A stretch of 64,000 nt of DNA. Source: Agromyces sp. S2-1-8 (GTDB lineage Bacteria; Actinomycetota; Actinomycetes; Actinomycetales; Microbacteriaceae). Of the stretch, positions 17,201 to 27,131 are shown piece after piece. The stretch's first letter is position 1. Every line of letters starts with the position of its first letter. Under the pieces are notes generated by a model. The model saw nothing but the letters and a program-made list of their open reading frames with translations. It did not search any database and had not been told where the DNA came from. The position numbers were made by a program, and so were the translations under genes. The DNA lies in NCBI RefSeq assembly GCF_021129215.1, contig NZ_JAJOLP010000001.1:2294001-2358000 (forward strand). The letters run 5' to 3'.

Positions 17201-18088
17201 ATGCAACTCATCTGGAACGGGCTCATCGTCGGCTCGTTCTACGCACTCGTCGCGCTCGGCTACAGCATGGTCTACGGGATCATCAAGCTGCTGAACTTCG
17301 CGCACGGCGACATCTACATGCTCGGCGCCTTCGTCGGGTTCTTCACCCTCTCGGCGTTCGGCATCTCGAACGAGACCTCGATCCCGCTGCTGCTCGTCAT
17401 CATGCTGCTCTCGATGGTGACGACGGGCCTCATCGGCGTCGGCATCGAGCGGATCGCCTACCGGCCGCTCCGCAACAGCCCGCGGCTCGCCGTGCTCATC
17501 ACCGCGATCGGCGTGTCGTTCACGCTCGAGTACGGCGTGCGCCAGCTGTTCGGGCCCAACCCCGAGGCGTTCCCGATCCGGCTCGCCTCGACCGGGTTCG
17601 ACGTGCTCGGCATGCGCATCACGGCCTCGCAGCTCGTGCTCGTCGTCATCGCGGCCGTGCTCATGCTCGTGCTCGCGCACATCGTCGAGCGCACGAGCCA
17701 GGGCCGAGCGATGCGTGCGATCGCCCTCGACCCCCAGGGCGCCCAGCTCATGGGGGTCAACGTCAACCGGGTCATCGCGACCGTCTTCTTCATCGGCTCC
17801 GCCCTCGCGGGCGCGGCCGGCGTCATGGCGGGTGCGTACTACGGCTCGATCGACTTCCTGATGGGCTTCATCATCGGGCTCAAGGCGTTCACCGCCGCGG
17901 TCATCGGCGGCATCGGCAACCTCTACGGCGCCATGCTCGGCGGGCTGCTGCTCGGCCTCCTCGAATCGTTCGGCGCGGCGTGGTTCGGCGGCGAGTGGCG
18001 CGACGTGTTCTCGTTCGCGTTCCTCATCCTGTTCCTCACCTTCAAACCCACCGGGCTCCTCGGCGCCCGCGTCGTCGAGAGGATGTGA
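17201..18088 (+). CDS. livH: Liv-type ABC importer permease, LivH family
   Basis: 295-residue polytopic inner-membrane protein with about eight hydrophobic segments. The LivH hallmark GYSMVYGIIKLLNFAHGD lies near residues 20-40. With LivM it forms the channel of a branched-chain/hydrophobic amino-acid type importer. The start is ATG at 17201; a GTG at 17198 is equally in frame and slightly closer to the GGAAAGGA ribosome site. The stop is one base before the livM ATG. Substrate is inferred from neighbours to be an imino acid. Confidence 0.93.
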   Translation: MQLIWNGLIVGSFYALVALGYSMVYGIIKLLNFAHGDIYMLGAFVGFFTLSAFGISNETSIPLLLVIMLLSMVTTGLIGVGIERIAYRPLRNSPRLAVLITAIGVSFTLEYGVRQLFGPNPEAFPIRLASTGFDVLGMRITASQLVLVVIAAVLMLVLAHIVERTSQGRAMRAIALDPQGAQLMGVNVNRVIATVFFIGSALAGAAGVMAGAYYGSIDFLMGFIIGLKAFTAAVIGGIGNLYGAMLGGLLLGLLESFGAAWFGGEWRDVFSFAFLILFLTFKPTGLLGARVVERM

Positions 18089-18089
18089 C

Positions 18090-19289
18090 ATGGCCGGCCG
18101 ACTCGACCAGGCGCTCAAGCACGCGCCGCTGCGCGCGCCGTCGCCGCTCTTCGATCGTCCGCGCGCCCCGCGCGGCGTGTTCACCTCGCAGACCGGCTTC
18201 CTCCGGGCGCTCGGCGGCCTCGCCGTCGTGCTGCTCCTCGTGCTCCCGTTCATGGACGCGTCGCGGTACACGATGTCGATCGCGACGAGCGCCCTCATCT
18301 ACGTCATGCTCTGCATGGGCCTCAACGTGGTCGTGGGCTTCGCGGGACTGCTCGACCTCGGGTACATCGCCTTCTTCGCCGTGGGCGCCTACGTCTCGGG
18401 CATCTTCACGACGGTGCTCGGCTTCCCGATGTGGCTCTCGCTCATCGCCACGATCTGCGCGTGCATCATCGCGGGAATCATCATCGGCGCCCCCACGCTG
18501 CGCCTGCGCAGCGACTACCTCGCGATCGTGACGCTCGGCTTCGGCGAGATCATCCGGATCACGGCGAACAACCTCGACATCACGGGCGGCCCGAGCGGCA
18601 TCCACGGCATCCCGTCGTGGGAGTTCGGCGGCTGGAGCTTCGACGACGGCTTCTCGATCGGCGGCATCGAGTTCCCCGGCTACGTGGTGTTCTACTACTT
18701 CGTCGCGCTCGTCGTCGTGGTCGTCGGCGTGATCGGGGCGGGCCGCCTCGGCAAGGGCAAGATGGGCCGCGCCTGGAAGGCCGTGCGCGACGACGAGGAC
18801 GCCGCCGAGGCGATGGGCATCAACACCTACATCGCGAAGATCTCGGCGTACATCATCGGCGCCGTGTGGGCCGGCATGGCCGGACAGCTCATGGCGACGC
18901 ACCTGTCGGCGATCAGCCCGAACAGCTTCCAGTTCCTGTACTCGGCCCTCATCCTCATGGCGGTCGTGCTCGGCGGAATGGGCTCGACGCCCGGCGTCAT
19001 CATCGGCGCGCTGTTCGTCTCGCTCGCCCCCGAGCTCCTGCGCGACTTCGCCGAGTGGCGGTTCCTGATCTTCGGCGTGCTGCTCGTCGTCGTGATGCTG
19101 TTCCGACCGGCCGGGCTCTGGCCGGCGACCGCGGTGCTGCCGTGGCTGAAGCGGCAGAAGCCGCAGCCGCCGCCCTTCACCTCCGCCGTGTCGGCGGTCG
19201 ACCACGGCGAGCCGACCGTGCCGCCGAGCGTGATGGAGTCGGTCGACGGCCTGCCGGCGACCGACGCCGAGGAGGGGAGGCAGCCGTGA
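18090..19289 (+). CDS. livM: Liv-type ABC importer permease, LivM family
   Basis: 399 residues with an N-terminal cytoplasmic stretch of about 45 residues, then about ten membrane segments. The family blocks [24 protein letters not shown] and [21 protein letters not shown] are clear. The last 45 residues are a hydrophilic tail. It starts one base after the livH stop, and its own stop overlaps the livG start (GTGA), so it is translated within a tightly coupled operon. Confidence 0.93.
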   Translation: MAGRLDQALKHAPLRAPSPLFDRPRAPRGVFTSQTGFLRALGGLAVVLLLVLPFMDASRYTMSIATSALIYVMLCMGLNVVVGFAGLLDLGYIAFFAVGAYVSGIFTTVLGFPMWLSLIATICACIIAGIIIGAPTLRLRSDYLAIVTLGFGEIIRITANNLDITGGPSGIHGIPSWEFGGWSFDDGFSIGGIEFPGYVVFYYFVALVVVVVGVIGAGRLGKGKMGRAWKAVRDDEDAAEAMGINTYIAKISAYIIGAVWAGMAGQLMATHLSAISPNSFQFLYSALILMAVVLGGMGSTPGVIIGALFVSLAPELLRDFAEWRFLIFGVLLVVVMLFRPAGLWPATAVLPWLKRQKPQPPPFTSAVSAVDHGEPTVPPSVMESVDGLPATDAEEGRQP

Positions 19290-20164
19290 GCGCGCTCCTG
19301 GAGGTCCGCGACCTGCGACTGCAGTTCGGCGGCGTGAAGGCCGTCGACGGCCTCAGCTTCGAGGTCCGGACCGGTGAGATCCTCGCGGTGATCGGCCCGA
19401 ACGGCGCCGGCAAGACGAGCGCGTTCAACTGCATCTCCGCGTTCTACCTGCCGACGTCGGGCTCGGTCGAGTTCGACGGCAATCGCATCGTTCGCGAGGT
19501 GCCAGGGTTCTGGCGGCGGCTCGGCCTCACCCATCTGCTCCAGAGCTTCGGCTTCTACCGGGTGCTCCCGTCGAGGGTCACGAAGTGGGGCATGGCCCGC
19601 ACGTTCCAGAACCTGCGGCTCTTCCGGGAGCTCAGCGTGCTCGACAACGTGAAGACGGCGATGCACGCGAACCTGCGCGAGGGGTTCTGGTCGACGCTGC
19701 TGCACACGCCCGGATACCGCAGGGCGGAGGAGGCGTGCGCCCGCGAGGCGCGCGGCTGGCTCGACTTCGTCGGCTTCGCCGAGGACGAGAACCTCTACGT
19801 GACGCAGCTGCCCTACGGCGAGCAGCGTCGGGTCGAGATCGCCCGCGCGCTCGCGACGAGCCCGAAGCTGCTGCTGCTCGACGAGCCCGCCGCGGGCCTC
19901 AACTTCAACGAGAAGCAGTCGCTCATGGAGCTGATCCGCAAGATCCGAGACATGGGGGTGGCGGTCGTCCTGATCGAGCACGACATGGGCCTCGTCATGG
20001 AGCTCGCCGAGCGCATCGTCGTGCTGAACTACGGCAAGGAGATCGCCGACGGCACGCCCGAGGAGATCAAGAACGACCCGGTCGTCATCGAGGCCTACCT
20101 CGGCGTCGACGAGGATGAGGGCGGCGCCACGAGCACCGCCCGTGCGGACGGAGGCCGATCGTGA
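19286..20164 (+). CDS. livG: Liv-type ABC importer ATPase, LivG family
   Basis: 292 residues. Walker [10 protein letters not shown] near residue 36, Q-loop region FQNLRLF, signature [15 protein letters not shown] (the usual LSYGxQR variant of LivG), and Walker [13 protein letters not shown]. An insertion of about 25 residues ([20 protein letters not shown] region) separates Walker A from the Q-loop, somewhat longer than in E. coli LivG. Start GTG at 19286 overlaps the livM stop; its own stop overlaps the livF start in the same GTGA way. Confidence 0.94.
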   Translation: MSALLEVRDLRLQFGGVKAVDGLSFEVRTGEILAVIGPNGAGKTSAFNCISAFYLPTSGSVEFDGNRIVREVPGFWRRLGLTHLLQSFGFYRVLPSRVTKWGMARTFQNLRLFRELSVLDNVKTAMHANLREGFWSTLLHTPGYRRAEEACAREARGWLDFVGFAEDENLYVTQLPYGEQRRVEIARALATSPKLLLLDEPAAGLNFNEKQSLMELIRKIRDMGVAVVLIEHDMGLVMELAERIVVLNYGKEIADGTPEEIKNDPVVIEAYLGVDEDEGGATSTARADGGRS

Positions 20165-20871
20165 GCGTGCTCGAGGTGAACGAGGCCGACGTCTACTACG
20201 GCCGGGTGCATGCCCTGCGAGGGCTGAGCTTCGCGGTCGAGGAGGGCGAGATCGTGTGCCTGCTCGGCAACAACGGCGCGGGCAAGTCGACGACGATGAA
20301 CATGCTCTCCGGCCTCGTACGGCCGAAGTCGGGAGAGGTGCGCTGGAACGGCCTCGACCTGACGACCGCGAAGCCGTGGAACATCGTCTCGGCGGGGCTC
20401 CTCCACGTGCCTGAGGGGCGGCGCATCTTCTCGACGATGACCGTGCACGAGAACCTGCTGCTCGGCGGCTACACCGTGCGCGACAAACGGGCGATCCAGA
20501 CCAGGCTCGACGAGGTGTACGGCCTCATGCCGCGCCTCGCCGAGCGGCGCAGGCAGCAGGGCGGAACGCTCTCGGGCGGCGAGCAGCAGATGGTCGCGAT
20601 CGGCCGGGCGCTCATCGGCGGGCCGAAGCTGCTGCTGCTCGACGAGCCCTCCATGGGGCTCGCACCGCTCATCGTGAAGCAGGTGATGGAGATCATCCAG
20701 CAGGTGAACGCCCAGGGCACGACCGTGCTGCTCGTCGAGCAGAACGCCCGTGCGGCCCTCAAGATCGCGCATCGCGCGTACGTCGTCGAGACCGGTGCGG
20801 TGACCCTGTCGGGTCCCGCCGCCGAGCTCGCCGCCGATCCGCGCGTGGTCGAGGCGTACCTCGGCGCGTGA
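20161..20871 (+). CDS. livF: Liv-type ABC importer ATPase, LivF family
   Basis: 236 residues. Walker A GNNGAGKST near residue 37, signature LSGGEQQMVAIGRAL, Walker B LLLLDEPSMGL, and the switch His region VLLVEQNARAAL typical of LivF. It pairs with LivG to power import. Start GTG at 20161 overlaps the livG stop. The dehydrogenase genes begin 40 bases later with their own ribosome site, so the importer and the first catabolic enzyme are probably on one transcript. Confidence 0.94.
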   Translation: MSVLEVNEADVYYGRVHALRGLSFAVEEGEIVCLLGNNGAGKSTTMNMLSGLVRPKSGEVRWNGLDLTTAKPWNIVSAGLLHVPEGRRIFSTMTVHENLLLGGYTVRDKRAIQTRLDEVYGLMPRLAERRRQQGGTLSGGEQQMVAIGRALIGGPKLLLLDEPSMGLAPLIVKQVMEIIQQVNAQGTTVLLVEQNARAALKIAHRAYVVETGAVTLSGPAAELAADPRVVEAYLGA

Positions 20872-20911
20872 GCGCACGCCGCATCGAAACGACAGGGAAA
20901 GGGGTGGCGCG

Positions 20912-22072
20912 GTGCGCGTCATCGTGATCGGCGCCGGGGCGATCGGCGCGGCCAGTGCACTCGCGCTCGCCGAGGCGGGTGCCGAGGTGGTCGTCGTCGA
21001 TCGGGCCGGCGTCGCGGGGGAGACCTCGAGCCGGTGCGAGGGCAACATCCTCGTCTCCGACAAGGGCCCGGGCGCCGAGGCCGAGCTCGCGATCGTCGCG
21101 AATCGCGCCTGGCGTGCACTCGCCGAGCGGCTCGACGCCGACCGCGGGCCGGGACAGCCGGCGACCGAGTTCGAGGCGAAGGGCGGCGTCGTCGTCGCAT
21201 TCCCAGGCGGCGAGGCAGCGCTCGGCGCGTTCGCCGCGTCCCAGCGCGGCATCGGCATCACGGCGAACGAGGTGGATGCCTCGGCGCTGCGCGCGCTCGA
21301 GCCCCACCTGTCGCCGGAGGTCGTGCGAGGCATCCACTACCCCGACGACGCGCAGGTGCAGCCGAGCCTCGCGACCCAGGCGATGCTCGCCCGGGCCGTG
21401 CGCCTCGGGGCGACCGTCCGCGTGACGGAGGCGACCGGAGCCCGGGTGCGCGCGGGCCGGGCCATCGGCGTCGAGACGCCGGAAGGCCCGATCGAGGGCG
21501 ACGCCGTCGTGAACTGCGCGGGGCCGTGGGCGGGCGAGGTCGCGGCACGCTTCGGCGCCCGGCTCGACATCCGGCCGCGCCGCGGCCTCATCCTCGTGAC
21601 GGTGCCGATGCCGCAGCGCGTCTTCCACAAGGTCTACGACGCCGACTACGTCGGCGCGGTCGGCTCCGCGGATGCTGCCCTGCAGACCTCGACCGTCGTC
21701 GAGTCGACCCCGGCGGGCACCGTGCTGATCGGCTCGAGCCGCGAACGCGTCGGGTTCTCGGAGTCGAACACGCTGCCGGCGCTCGCCGAGATCGCGGCGA
21801 AGGCGGCTCGGCTGTTCCCGTTCCTCGCCGACACGATGCTGCTGCGCAGCTACCACGGCTTCCGCCCGTACGCCCCCGACCACCTGCCGGCGATCGGCGC
21901 CGACGGCGAGGTCGCCGGGCTCTTCCACGCGGCCGGCCACGAGGGCGCGGGCATCGGGCTCGCGCCGACGACCGGCGACCTCGTCGCGCACGCCGTCCTC
22001 GGCGTGCCCGCGCCGATCGACCCGGCGCCGTTCCTGCCCACGAGGGCCGCACTGCGGGAGGAGGCCGCATGA
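20912..22072 (+). CDS. FAD-dependent oxidoreductase, probable D-hydroxyproline dehydrogenase FAD subunit
   Basis: 386-residue DAO-fold flavoprotein with the dinucleotide motif VIVIGAGAIGAASALALAEAG at residues 3-23. It resembles HcnC and the beta-type subunits of heteromeric proline/hydroxyproline dehydrogenases. Together with the small [2Fe-2S] protein and the NAD/FAD-fold protein downstream it forms the three-part architecture known for heteromeric D-hydroxyproline dehydrogenases, which oxidise cis-4-hydroxy-D-proline to pyrroline-4-hydroxy-2-carboxylate. Start GTG at 20912 follows GGAAAGGGG; the stop overlaps the next gene (ATGA). Neighbouring epimerase and deaminase support the substrate. 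Confidence 0.85.
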   Translation: MRVIVIGAGAIGAASALALAEAGAEVVVVDRAGVAGETSSRCEGNILVSDKGPGAEAELAIVANRAWRALAERLDADRGPGQPATEFEAKGGVVVAFPGGEAALGAFAASQRGIGITANEVDASALRALEPHLSPEVVRGIHYPDDAQVQPSLATQAMLARAVRLGATVRVTEATGARVRAGRAIGVETPEGPIEGDAVVNCAGPWAGEVAARFGARLDIRPRRGLILVTVPMPQRVFHKVYDADYVGAVGSADAALQTSTVVESTPAGTVLIGSSRERVGFSESNTLPALAEIAAKAARLFPFLADTMLLRSYHGFRPYAPDHLPAIGADGEVAGLFHAAGHEGAGIGLAPTTGDLVAHAVLGVPAPIDPAPFLPTRAALREEAA

Positions 22073-22311
22073 CCATCCGCATCAGCTTCGACGGCGACGA
22101 GGTCCTCGGGCGCGAGGGCCAGACGATCGCCGGGGTGCTGCTCGCCTCCGGGCGCCGGAGCTGGCGCACCGCCGACGGGGAGGAGCGCGGCGTGTTCTGC
22201 GGCATCGGCGTCTGCCAGGACTGCGTCGTGACCGTGAACGGGGTCGGGAGCGTGCGCGCCTGCCAGCGCACGGCGTGCGACGGCGATGCGATCGAGCGGG
22301 AGGTGCGATGA
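22069..22311 (+). CDS. Small (2Fe-2S) subunit of the imino-acid dehydrogenase (HcnA-like)
   Basis: 80-residue ferredoxin-like protein. Cys44, Cys49, Cys52 and Cys65 form the C-x4-C-x2-C-xn-C pattern (CGIGVCQDC then RACQ) of plant-type [2Fe-2S] clusters. It matches the small HcnA-like subunit that links the two flavoprotein subunits in heteromeric hydroxyproline dehydrogenases. Start and stop both overlap the neighbouring genes by 4 bases (ATGA at each end), so stoichiometric translation is expected. Confidence 0.88.
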   Translation: MTIRISFDGDEVLGREGQTIAGVLLASGRRSWRTADGEERGVFCGIGVCQDCVVTVNGVGSVRACQRTACDGDAIEREVR

Positions 22312-23687
22312 AGCGACGGGTCGTCATCCTCGGGGCGGGGCCGGCCGGCCTCGCCGCCGCGCAGGCCGCGCTCGCCCACGGGGCCGACGTCGTCGTGATC
22401 GACGAGGGCGAGCGGGTCGGCGGGCAGTTCTGGCGCCACCACGACACGCTCACCGATCGTCGCCTCCAGCATCAGTGGGCGAGGTTCGAGCGGTTGCGCG
22501 GCGCGCTCGAGCGGGCGACGGTGCACGCCTCGACGAGCGTCTGGCGCGTCGACACCGAGCACGGGGTGCGCGTGCACGCGCTGCACGGCCCGGTGGACGC
22601 CGTCGATCGCGAACCGCTCGTGATCGACGCCGATGCCCTCGTGATCGCGACGGGCGCGCACGACCGTGCCCTCCCGGTTCCGGGCTGGACCCTGCCTGGC
22701 GTCACGACCGCCGGTGCCGCCCAGGCGCTGGCCAAACGCGACGGGGTCGCGCTCGGCGGGCGCACGGTGGTCGCAGGTGCTGGCCCGTTCCTGCTGCCGG
22801 TCGCGGCGAGCCTCGCGCAGGTCGGCGGCGAGGTCGTCGAGGTCGTCGAGGCGGCCGGCGCCCGTGCGATCGCACGCGGTTGGGGTCGGGCCCCGTGGCA
22901 GTTCGCCGGGGTCGCGGGCAAGGCGGGGGAACTGGGGGAGTACGCGCTCTCGCTCGCACGCCACCGCACGCCCTACCGGATCGGGCAGGCCGTGACCCGG
23001 ATCCACGGCGAGCGCGCCGTCGAGGGAGTCACGATCCAGCGCGTCGACGCCCGTTGGCGCCCGATCGCCGGCACGGAACGCCACGTCGAGTGCGACGCGG
23101 TCGCGCTCGGGCACGGGTTCACGCCGCGGATCGAGGCCGCGATCCAGGCCGGCTGCGCGATCTCGCCCGACCGGTTCGTCGTGGTCGACGCACGTCAGGG
23201 CACGAGCGTCGCGGGGGTCTTCGCGGCCGGCGAGGTCACCGGCATCGGGGGCGCCGACGCCGCACTCGCCGAAGGTGCCGTCGCGGGCTTCGCCGCCGCC
23301 GGGGGAGACCCGGCCGACGCGAGGATGCGAGGGCCGCTCGCGGCGCGCCGGCGCATGCACGCGTTCGCCGCGCGCCTCGCGACGCACGACATCGCACCGG
23401 GGTGGACCGCCTGGCTCGACGACGAGACGATCATGTGCCGGTGCGAGTCGGTCACCGTCGCCCGCTTGACCGCGGCGGCCGGGGCGGCGGGCTCGAGCCG
23501 AGGCATCCGCCTCGCCACGCGCGCAGGACTCGGCGCCTGCCAGGGGCGGACCTGCGGACGCAGCGTGGAGGCCCTGCTCGGCCGGCCGCTCGGCCTCGAC
23601 CGGCGACCGGTCCTCTCGTCGGTGCGGATCGGCGAGCTCGCCGCCTGCGCCGATGAAGCACCCGCCGCGTCGGCCGACGCCGGCTGA
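22308..23687 (+). CDS. NAD/FAD-fold subunit with BFD-like (2Fe-2S) domain (HcnB-like)
   Basis: 459 residues. FAD motif VVILGAGPAGLAAAQ at residues 5-19, a second dinucleotide fold around residue 150 (VVAGAGPFLLPVAASLAQVGG), and a C-terminal BFD-like cluster-binding domain (IMCRCESVT ... AGLGACQGRTCG). This is the alpha subunit of HcnABC-type dehydrogenases and passes electrons from the DAO-type subunit onward. It starts within the stop of the small ferredoxin gene. It is the last gene of the probable importer-dehydrogenase operon; the permease promoter with operator C follows. Confidence 0.87.
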   Translation: MKRRVVILGAGPAGLAAAQAALAHGADVVVIDEGERVGGQFWRHHDTLTDRRLQHQWARFERLRGALERATVHASTSVWRVDTEHGVRVHALHGPVDAVDREPLVIDADALVIATGAHDRALPVPGWTLPGVTTAGAAQALAKRDGVALGGRTVVAGAGPFLLPVAASLAQVGGEVVEVVEAAGARAIARGWGRAPWQFAGVAGKAGELGEYALSLARHRTPYRIGQAVTRIHGERAVEGVTIQRVDARWRPIAGTERHVECDAVALGHGFTPRIEAAIQAGCAISPDRFVVVDARQGTSVAGVFAAGEVTGIGGADAALAEGAVAGFAAAGGDPADARMRGPLAARRRMHAFAARLATHDIAPGWTAWLDDETIMCRCESVTVARLTAAAGAAGSSRGIRLATRAGLGACQGRTCGRSVEALLGRPLGLDRRPVLSSVRIGELAACADEAPAASADAG

Positions 23688-23732
23688 GGCTCGACGATGC
23701 GCTCGGCAGCCACCCGTTCCTAGGAGTAGTGT

Positions 23733-23744
23733 GTGATATATTAC
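23733..23744. promoter_or_regulatory. Predicted GntR operator C (upstream of the permease)
   Basis: GTGATATATTAC, a perfect match to GTGATRTATYAC, 30 bases before the permease ATG. TATATT inside it could be the -10 box, so binding would repress the permease-deaminase-epimerase-dehydrogenase operon. Confidence 0.65.
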
Positions 23745-23774
23745 ATAGCACGTATCGCGACAAGGGAGCCGCCA

Positions 23775-25091
23775 ATGACCGCCACCGCAACCGGAGAACG
23801 CATCGCCCCGCCCGGCGACGACGAGGCGCGCCGCGTCCGCAAGGTCATGCGCTCCTCGGCAATCGGGCATTTCGTCGAGTGGTTCGACTTCGCGGTCTAC
23901 GCGTACGCGGCTCCGGTGATCGCGTCGCTCTTCTTCCCCGACTCCGACCCGGCTGCGGCCCTCATGGCCGTCTTCGCGATCTACGCGGTCGGCTTCGTCG
24001 CCCGCCCGATCGGCGCGTTCCTGCTCGGCCACCTCGGCGACCGGTTCGGCCGCAAGCGCGTGCTCGCCGGCGTCATCCTCGTCATGGGCGTCTCCACGAC
24101 GCTCATCGGCCTGCTGCCGACCTACGCCGTCATCGGGGTCGCCGCGCCCGTGCTGCTCATCCTGCTGCGCATGGTGCAGGGCCTCTCCGCCGCAGGCGAG
24201 ACGATCGGCTCGAACTCGTTCGTCGCCGAGCACTCGCCGACCGCGCGCCGCGGGCTCAACGTCGGCCTCGTGTACACGTGGTCGAACCTGCCGCCCGTCA
24301 TCGCCGCCCTGCTGGTGCTCGCGCTCACGACCGTGCTCTCGCCCGAGGCGTACGAGACCTGGGGCTGGCGCGTGCCGTTCCTGCTCGGCGCGCCCCTCGC
24401 CGTCGTCGGCCTTTACATCCGCTCCCGCGTCGACGAGTCGCCCGCCTTCCTCGAGATGCGCGAGAGCCGCCAGGTCGAGTCGGCGCCGATCCGCACGGTG
24501 TTCCGCGAGCAGTGGCGCAACATGGTCGTCTGCTTCAGCATCGCCGCCGTCGCGAGCCTCGGCTACTACTCGCTCACCGGCTACTTCTACTCGTACATGA
24601 CCGTGACCATCGGCCTCGACTCGTCGGCCGCGCTCATCTCGAACAGCATCGCCCTGCTCATCACCTTCTTCACCGTGCCAGTCGCGGCGTACTGCTCCGA
24701 CCGCATCGGCCGACGCCGAATGCTGCTGATCGCCGGCCTCTTCGGCGCGCTCGTCGCCGTGCCCGCGTACCTGCTCGTCGGCGTCGGCACGCTCGGCGCC
24801 GCGGTCGTGAGCCAGGGCCTGCTCGGTCTCGCGCTCGGGCTCTTCTTCGGCCCGGCGGGTGCGGCCTTCGTCGAGCTCTTCCCCGCGCGGGTGCGGTACA
24901 CGGGAGCCTCGATCAGCTACAACCTCGCGTTCACGATCTTCGGCGGCACCGCACCGCTCATCGCCACGTGGCTCATCGGGCTCACCGGCTCGACCGTGGC
25001 GCCGGCCTGGTACGTCGTCGCGGTCACGGTGCTCGCGCTCCTCGTCGTGCTCACGATGCCCGAGACGAACCGGCGTTCGATGCGCGACTGA
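23775..25091 (+). CDS. MFS permease, metabolite:H+ symporter (MHS) family
   Basis: 438 residues, twelve predicted membrane segments. The MHS hallmarks are GHFVEWFDFAVYAYAAPVIA in the first helix and GHLGDRFGRKRVL in the loop between helices 2 and 3. Relatives such as ProP move proline, betaine or organic acids with protons. Start ATG at 23775 with AAGGGAG upstream is preferred over GTG at 23733, which lies inside operator C. It heads an operon with the deaminase, epimerase and aldehyde dehydrogenase, so it is a likely second, lower-affinity hydroxyproline uptake route beside the ABC importer. Confidence 0.9.
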   Translation: MTATATGERIAPPGDDEARRVRKVMRSSAIGHFVEWFDFAVYAYAAPVIASLFFPDSDPAAALMAVFAIYAVGFVARPIGAFLLGHLGDRFGRKRVLAGVILVMGVSTTLIGLLPTYAVIGVAAPVLLILLRMVQGLSAAGETIGSNSFVAEHSPTARRGLNVGLVYTWSNLPPVIAALLVLALTTVLSPEAYETWGWRVPFLLGAPLAVVGLYIRSRVDESPAFLEMRESRQVESAPIRTVFREQWRNMVVCFSIAAVASLGYYSLTGYFYSYMTVTIGLDSSAALISNSIALLITFFTVPVAAYCSDRIGRRRMLLIAGLFGALVAVPAYLLVGVGTLGAAVVSQGLLGLALGLFFGPAGAAFVELFPARVRYTGASISYNLAFTIFGGTAPLIATWLIGLTGSTVAPAWYVVAVTVLALLVVLTMPETNRRSMRD

Positions 25092-25169
25092 CCACCACCT
25101 CCGGCATCACCCGCGGACTTCACCAACCCCGTCGCCCTCAGGGGCGAGAACGATCAGAATGGAAAGCAG

Positions 25170-26102
25170 ATGACCACGAACAACATGGACCTGGGCGGCG
25201 TCGTCGTCGCCACCACGCTCGCCTTCAAGGAGGACGCGCAGGCGCCCGCCGGGCTGGCCGTCGACTACGACAGGTTCGCCGAGCACGTCGACTTCCTCAT
25301 GGCGAACGGCTGCCGCGGCGTCGGGCCCAACGGCTCGCTCGGCGAGTACTCGTCGCTCACCGACGAGGAGCGCCGCAAGGTCATCCAGGTCGCCGTCGAG
25401 GCGGTCGACGGGCGCGGCATCGTGATCGCCGGCGTGCACGGCGTCGGCAGCCACCAGGCGCGCCTCTGGGCCGAGTACGCGAAGGAGGACGGCGCCGACG
25501 GCGTGCTGCTGCTGCCGCCCACGATCTACCGGGCCAACGAGGGCGAGGTCATCGCGCACTACCAGGAGGTCGCGAAGGTCGGCCTGCCGATCATGGCCTA
25601 CAACAACCCCTTCGACACCAAGGTCGACCTCGTGCCGTCGCTCGTCGCGAAGCTCGCCGAGATCCCCGAGGTCGTCGCCATCAAGGAGTTCTCGGGCGAC
25701 GTGCGCCGCGTCTACGAGATCAAGGAGCAGTGCGACATCGACGTCATCGCCGGTGCCGACGACGTGCTCTTCGAACTCATGGTGAACGGTGCCGTCGGCT
25801 GGTTCGCCGGCTACCCGAACGCCTTCCCGCGCGAGGCCGTCGAGCTCTACAACCTCTGCGCCGAGGGCAAGTGGCACGAGGCGAAGGCGCTCTACGAGCA
25901 GCTCGTCGCCGTGTTCCGCTGGGACTCGCGCACCGAGTTCGTGCAGGCCATCAAGCTGTCGATGGACATCTGCGGCAACTCGTACGGCGGCCCGACCCGC
26001 CCGCCGCGCGGCCCGCTGTCGGCCGAGCAGCGCGCCCAGGTCACCGCCGACACCGAGCGGGCGCTCGCGGCGCTCGCGGCGCGGCGGGCGGCGGTCGCCT
26101 GA
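25170..26102 (+). CDS. DapA-family lyase, probable pyrroline-4-hydroxy-2-carboxylate deaminase
   Basis: 310-residue class I aldolase fold of the DapA/NAL superfamily. Schiff-base Lys172 in VVAIKEFSGD and Tyr144 in MAYNNP are present; the GPNGSLGEYSSL loop replaces the usual GTTGE. In hydroxyproline pathways this family deaminates and dehydrates pyrroline-4-hydroxy-2-carboxylate to 2-oxoglutarate semialdehyde. The neighbouring epimerase and aldehyde dehydrogenase make that assignment much more likely than lysine biosynthesis. Its stop overlaps the next start by one base (TGATG). Confidence 0.85.
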   Translation: MTTNNMDLGGVVVATTLAFKEDAQAPAGLAVDYDRFAEHVDFLMANGCRGVGPNGSLGEYSSLTDEERRKVIQVAVEAVDGRGIVIAGVHGVGSHQARLWAEYAKEDGADGVLLLPPTIYRANEGEVIAHYQEVAKVGLPIMAYNNPFDTKVDLVPSLVAKLAEIPEVVAIKEFSGDVRRVYEIKEQCDIDVIAGADDVLFELMVNGAVGWFAGYPNAFPREAVELYNLCAEGKWHEAKALYEQLVAVFRWDSRTEFVQAIKLSMDICGNSYGGPTRPPRGPLSAEQRAQVTADTERALAALAARRAAVA

Positions 26103-27103
26103 TGCGTGCGCGCCGGGTCCTCTCCGCCGTCGACTCCCACACCGAGGGCATGCCGACCCGTGTCGTCACGGGCGGCGTCGGCCGGATCCCCGGCGCGACC
26201 ATGAACGATCGCCGGCTCTACGCGATGGAGCACCTCGACGGGCTGCGGGGCCTGCTCATGAACGAGCCCCGCGGCCACGCGTCGATGTCGGGCGCGCTGC
26301 TGCAGCCGCCTGCGCGCGACGACGCCGACTGGGGGGTCGTCTTCATCGAGGCGAGCGGGTTCCTGCCCATGTGCGGGCACGGCACGATCGGCGTCGCGAC
26401 CGTGCTCGTCGAGACCGGCATGGTCGAGGTGACGGAGCCGGTCACCGAGGTCCGTCTCGACGTGCCCGCGGGACTCGTGATCGCGCGCGTCGCGGTCGAG
26501 GGCGGCCGCGCGAAGCACGTCACGATCGAGAACGTCCCGAGCTTCGTCGACCGGCTGGATGCCTCGATCGAGGTGCCCGGCTACGGCGAGGTGCCCTACT
26601 CGGTCGCCTTCGGCGGCAACTTCTACGCCCTCGTCGATCTCGACGCGGTCGGGCTGCCGTTCGATCGCGCCAGGCAGGGCGACATCCTGCGCGCCGGCCT
26701 CGCGATCATGGATGCGATCAACACGCAGGCGCCGCCGCAGCATCCCGTGATCGCTGGGGCGAACCACGTGCACCACGTCGAGTTCATCGCGCCCGGCTCA
26801 GACGCCGTGCGCTCGCGACACGCGATGGCGATCCACCCGGGGTGGTTCGACCGGTCGCCGTGCGGCACCGGCACGAGCGCGCGCATGGCCGAGCTCTTCG
26901 CCCGCGGCGAGCTCGCGCTCGACACCGATTTCGTCAACGAGTCGTTCATCGGCACCGAGTTCACGGGGCGCCTGATCCGCGAGACCGAGGTGGGCGGCGT
27001 CCCGGCCGTGGTGCCGACGATCACGGGCCGGGCGTGGGTCACCGGCCTCGGACAGTACTTCCTCGACGACGACGACCCCTTCCCCGAGGGCTTCGTCTTC
27101 TGA
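26102..27103 (+). CDS. Proline racemase family, probable 4-hydroxyproline 2-epimerase
   Basis: 333 residues. Both catalytic cysteines of the racemase fold are present: Cys91 in MCGHGTIG and Cys254 in DRSPCGTGT. The Cys/Cys pair marks a racemase or epimerase rather than the Cys/Thr dehydratases. In this context it would interconvert trans-4-hydroxy-L-proline and cis-4-hydroxy-D-proline, the substrate of the upstream dehydrogenase. It is translationally coupled to the deaminase gene and followed after 28 bases by the aldehyde dehydrogenase. Proline racemase activity is the main alternative. Confidence 0.87.
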   Translation: MRARRVLSAVDSHTEGMPTRVVTGGVGRIPGATMNDRRLYAMEHLDGLRGLLMNEPRGHASMSGALLQPPARDDADWGVVFIEASGFLPMCGHGTIGVATVLVETGMVEVTEPVTEVRLDVPAGLVIARVAVEGGRAKHVTIENVPSFVDRLDASIEVPGYGEVPYSVAFGGNFYALVDLDAVGLPFDRARQGDILRAGLAIMDAINTQAPPQHPVIAGANHVHHVEFIAPGSDAVRSRHAMAIHPGWFDRSPCGTGTSARMAELFARGELALDTDFVNESFIGTEFTGRLIRETEVGGVPAVVPTITGRAWVTGLGQYFLDDDDPFPEGFVF

Positions 27104-27131
27104 CGAACCCGACCACCTGGAGGACCTCCTG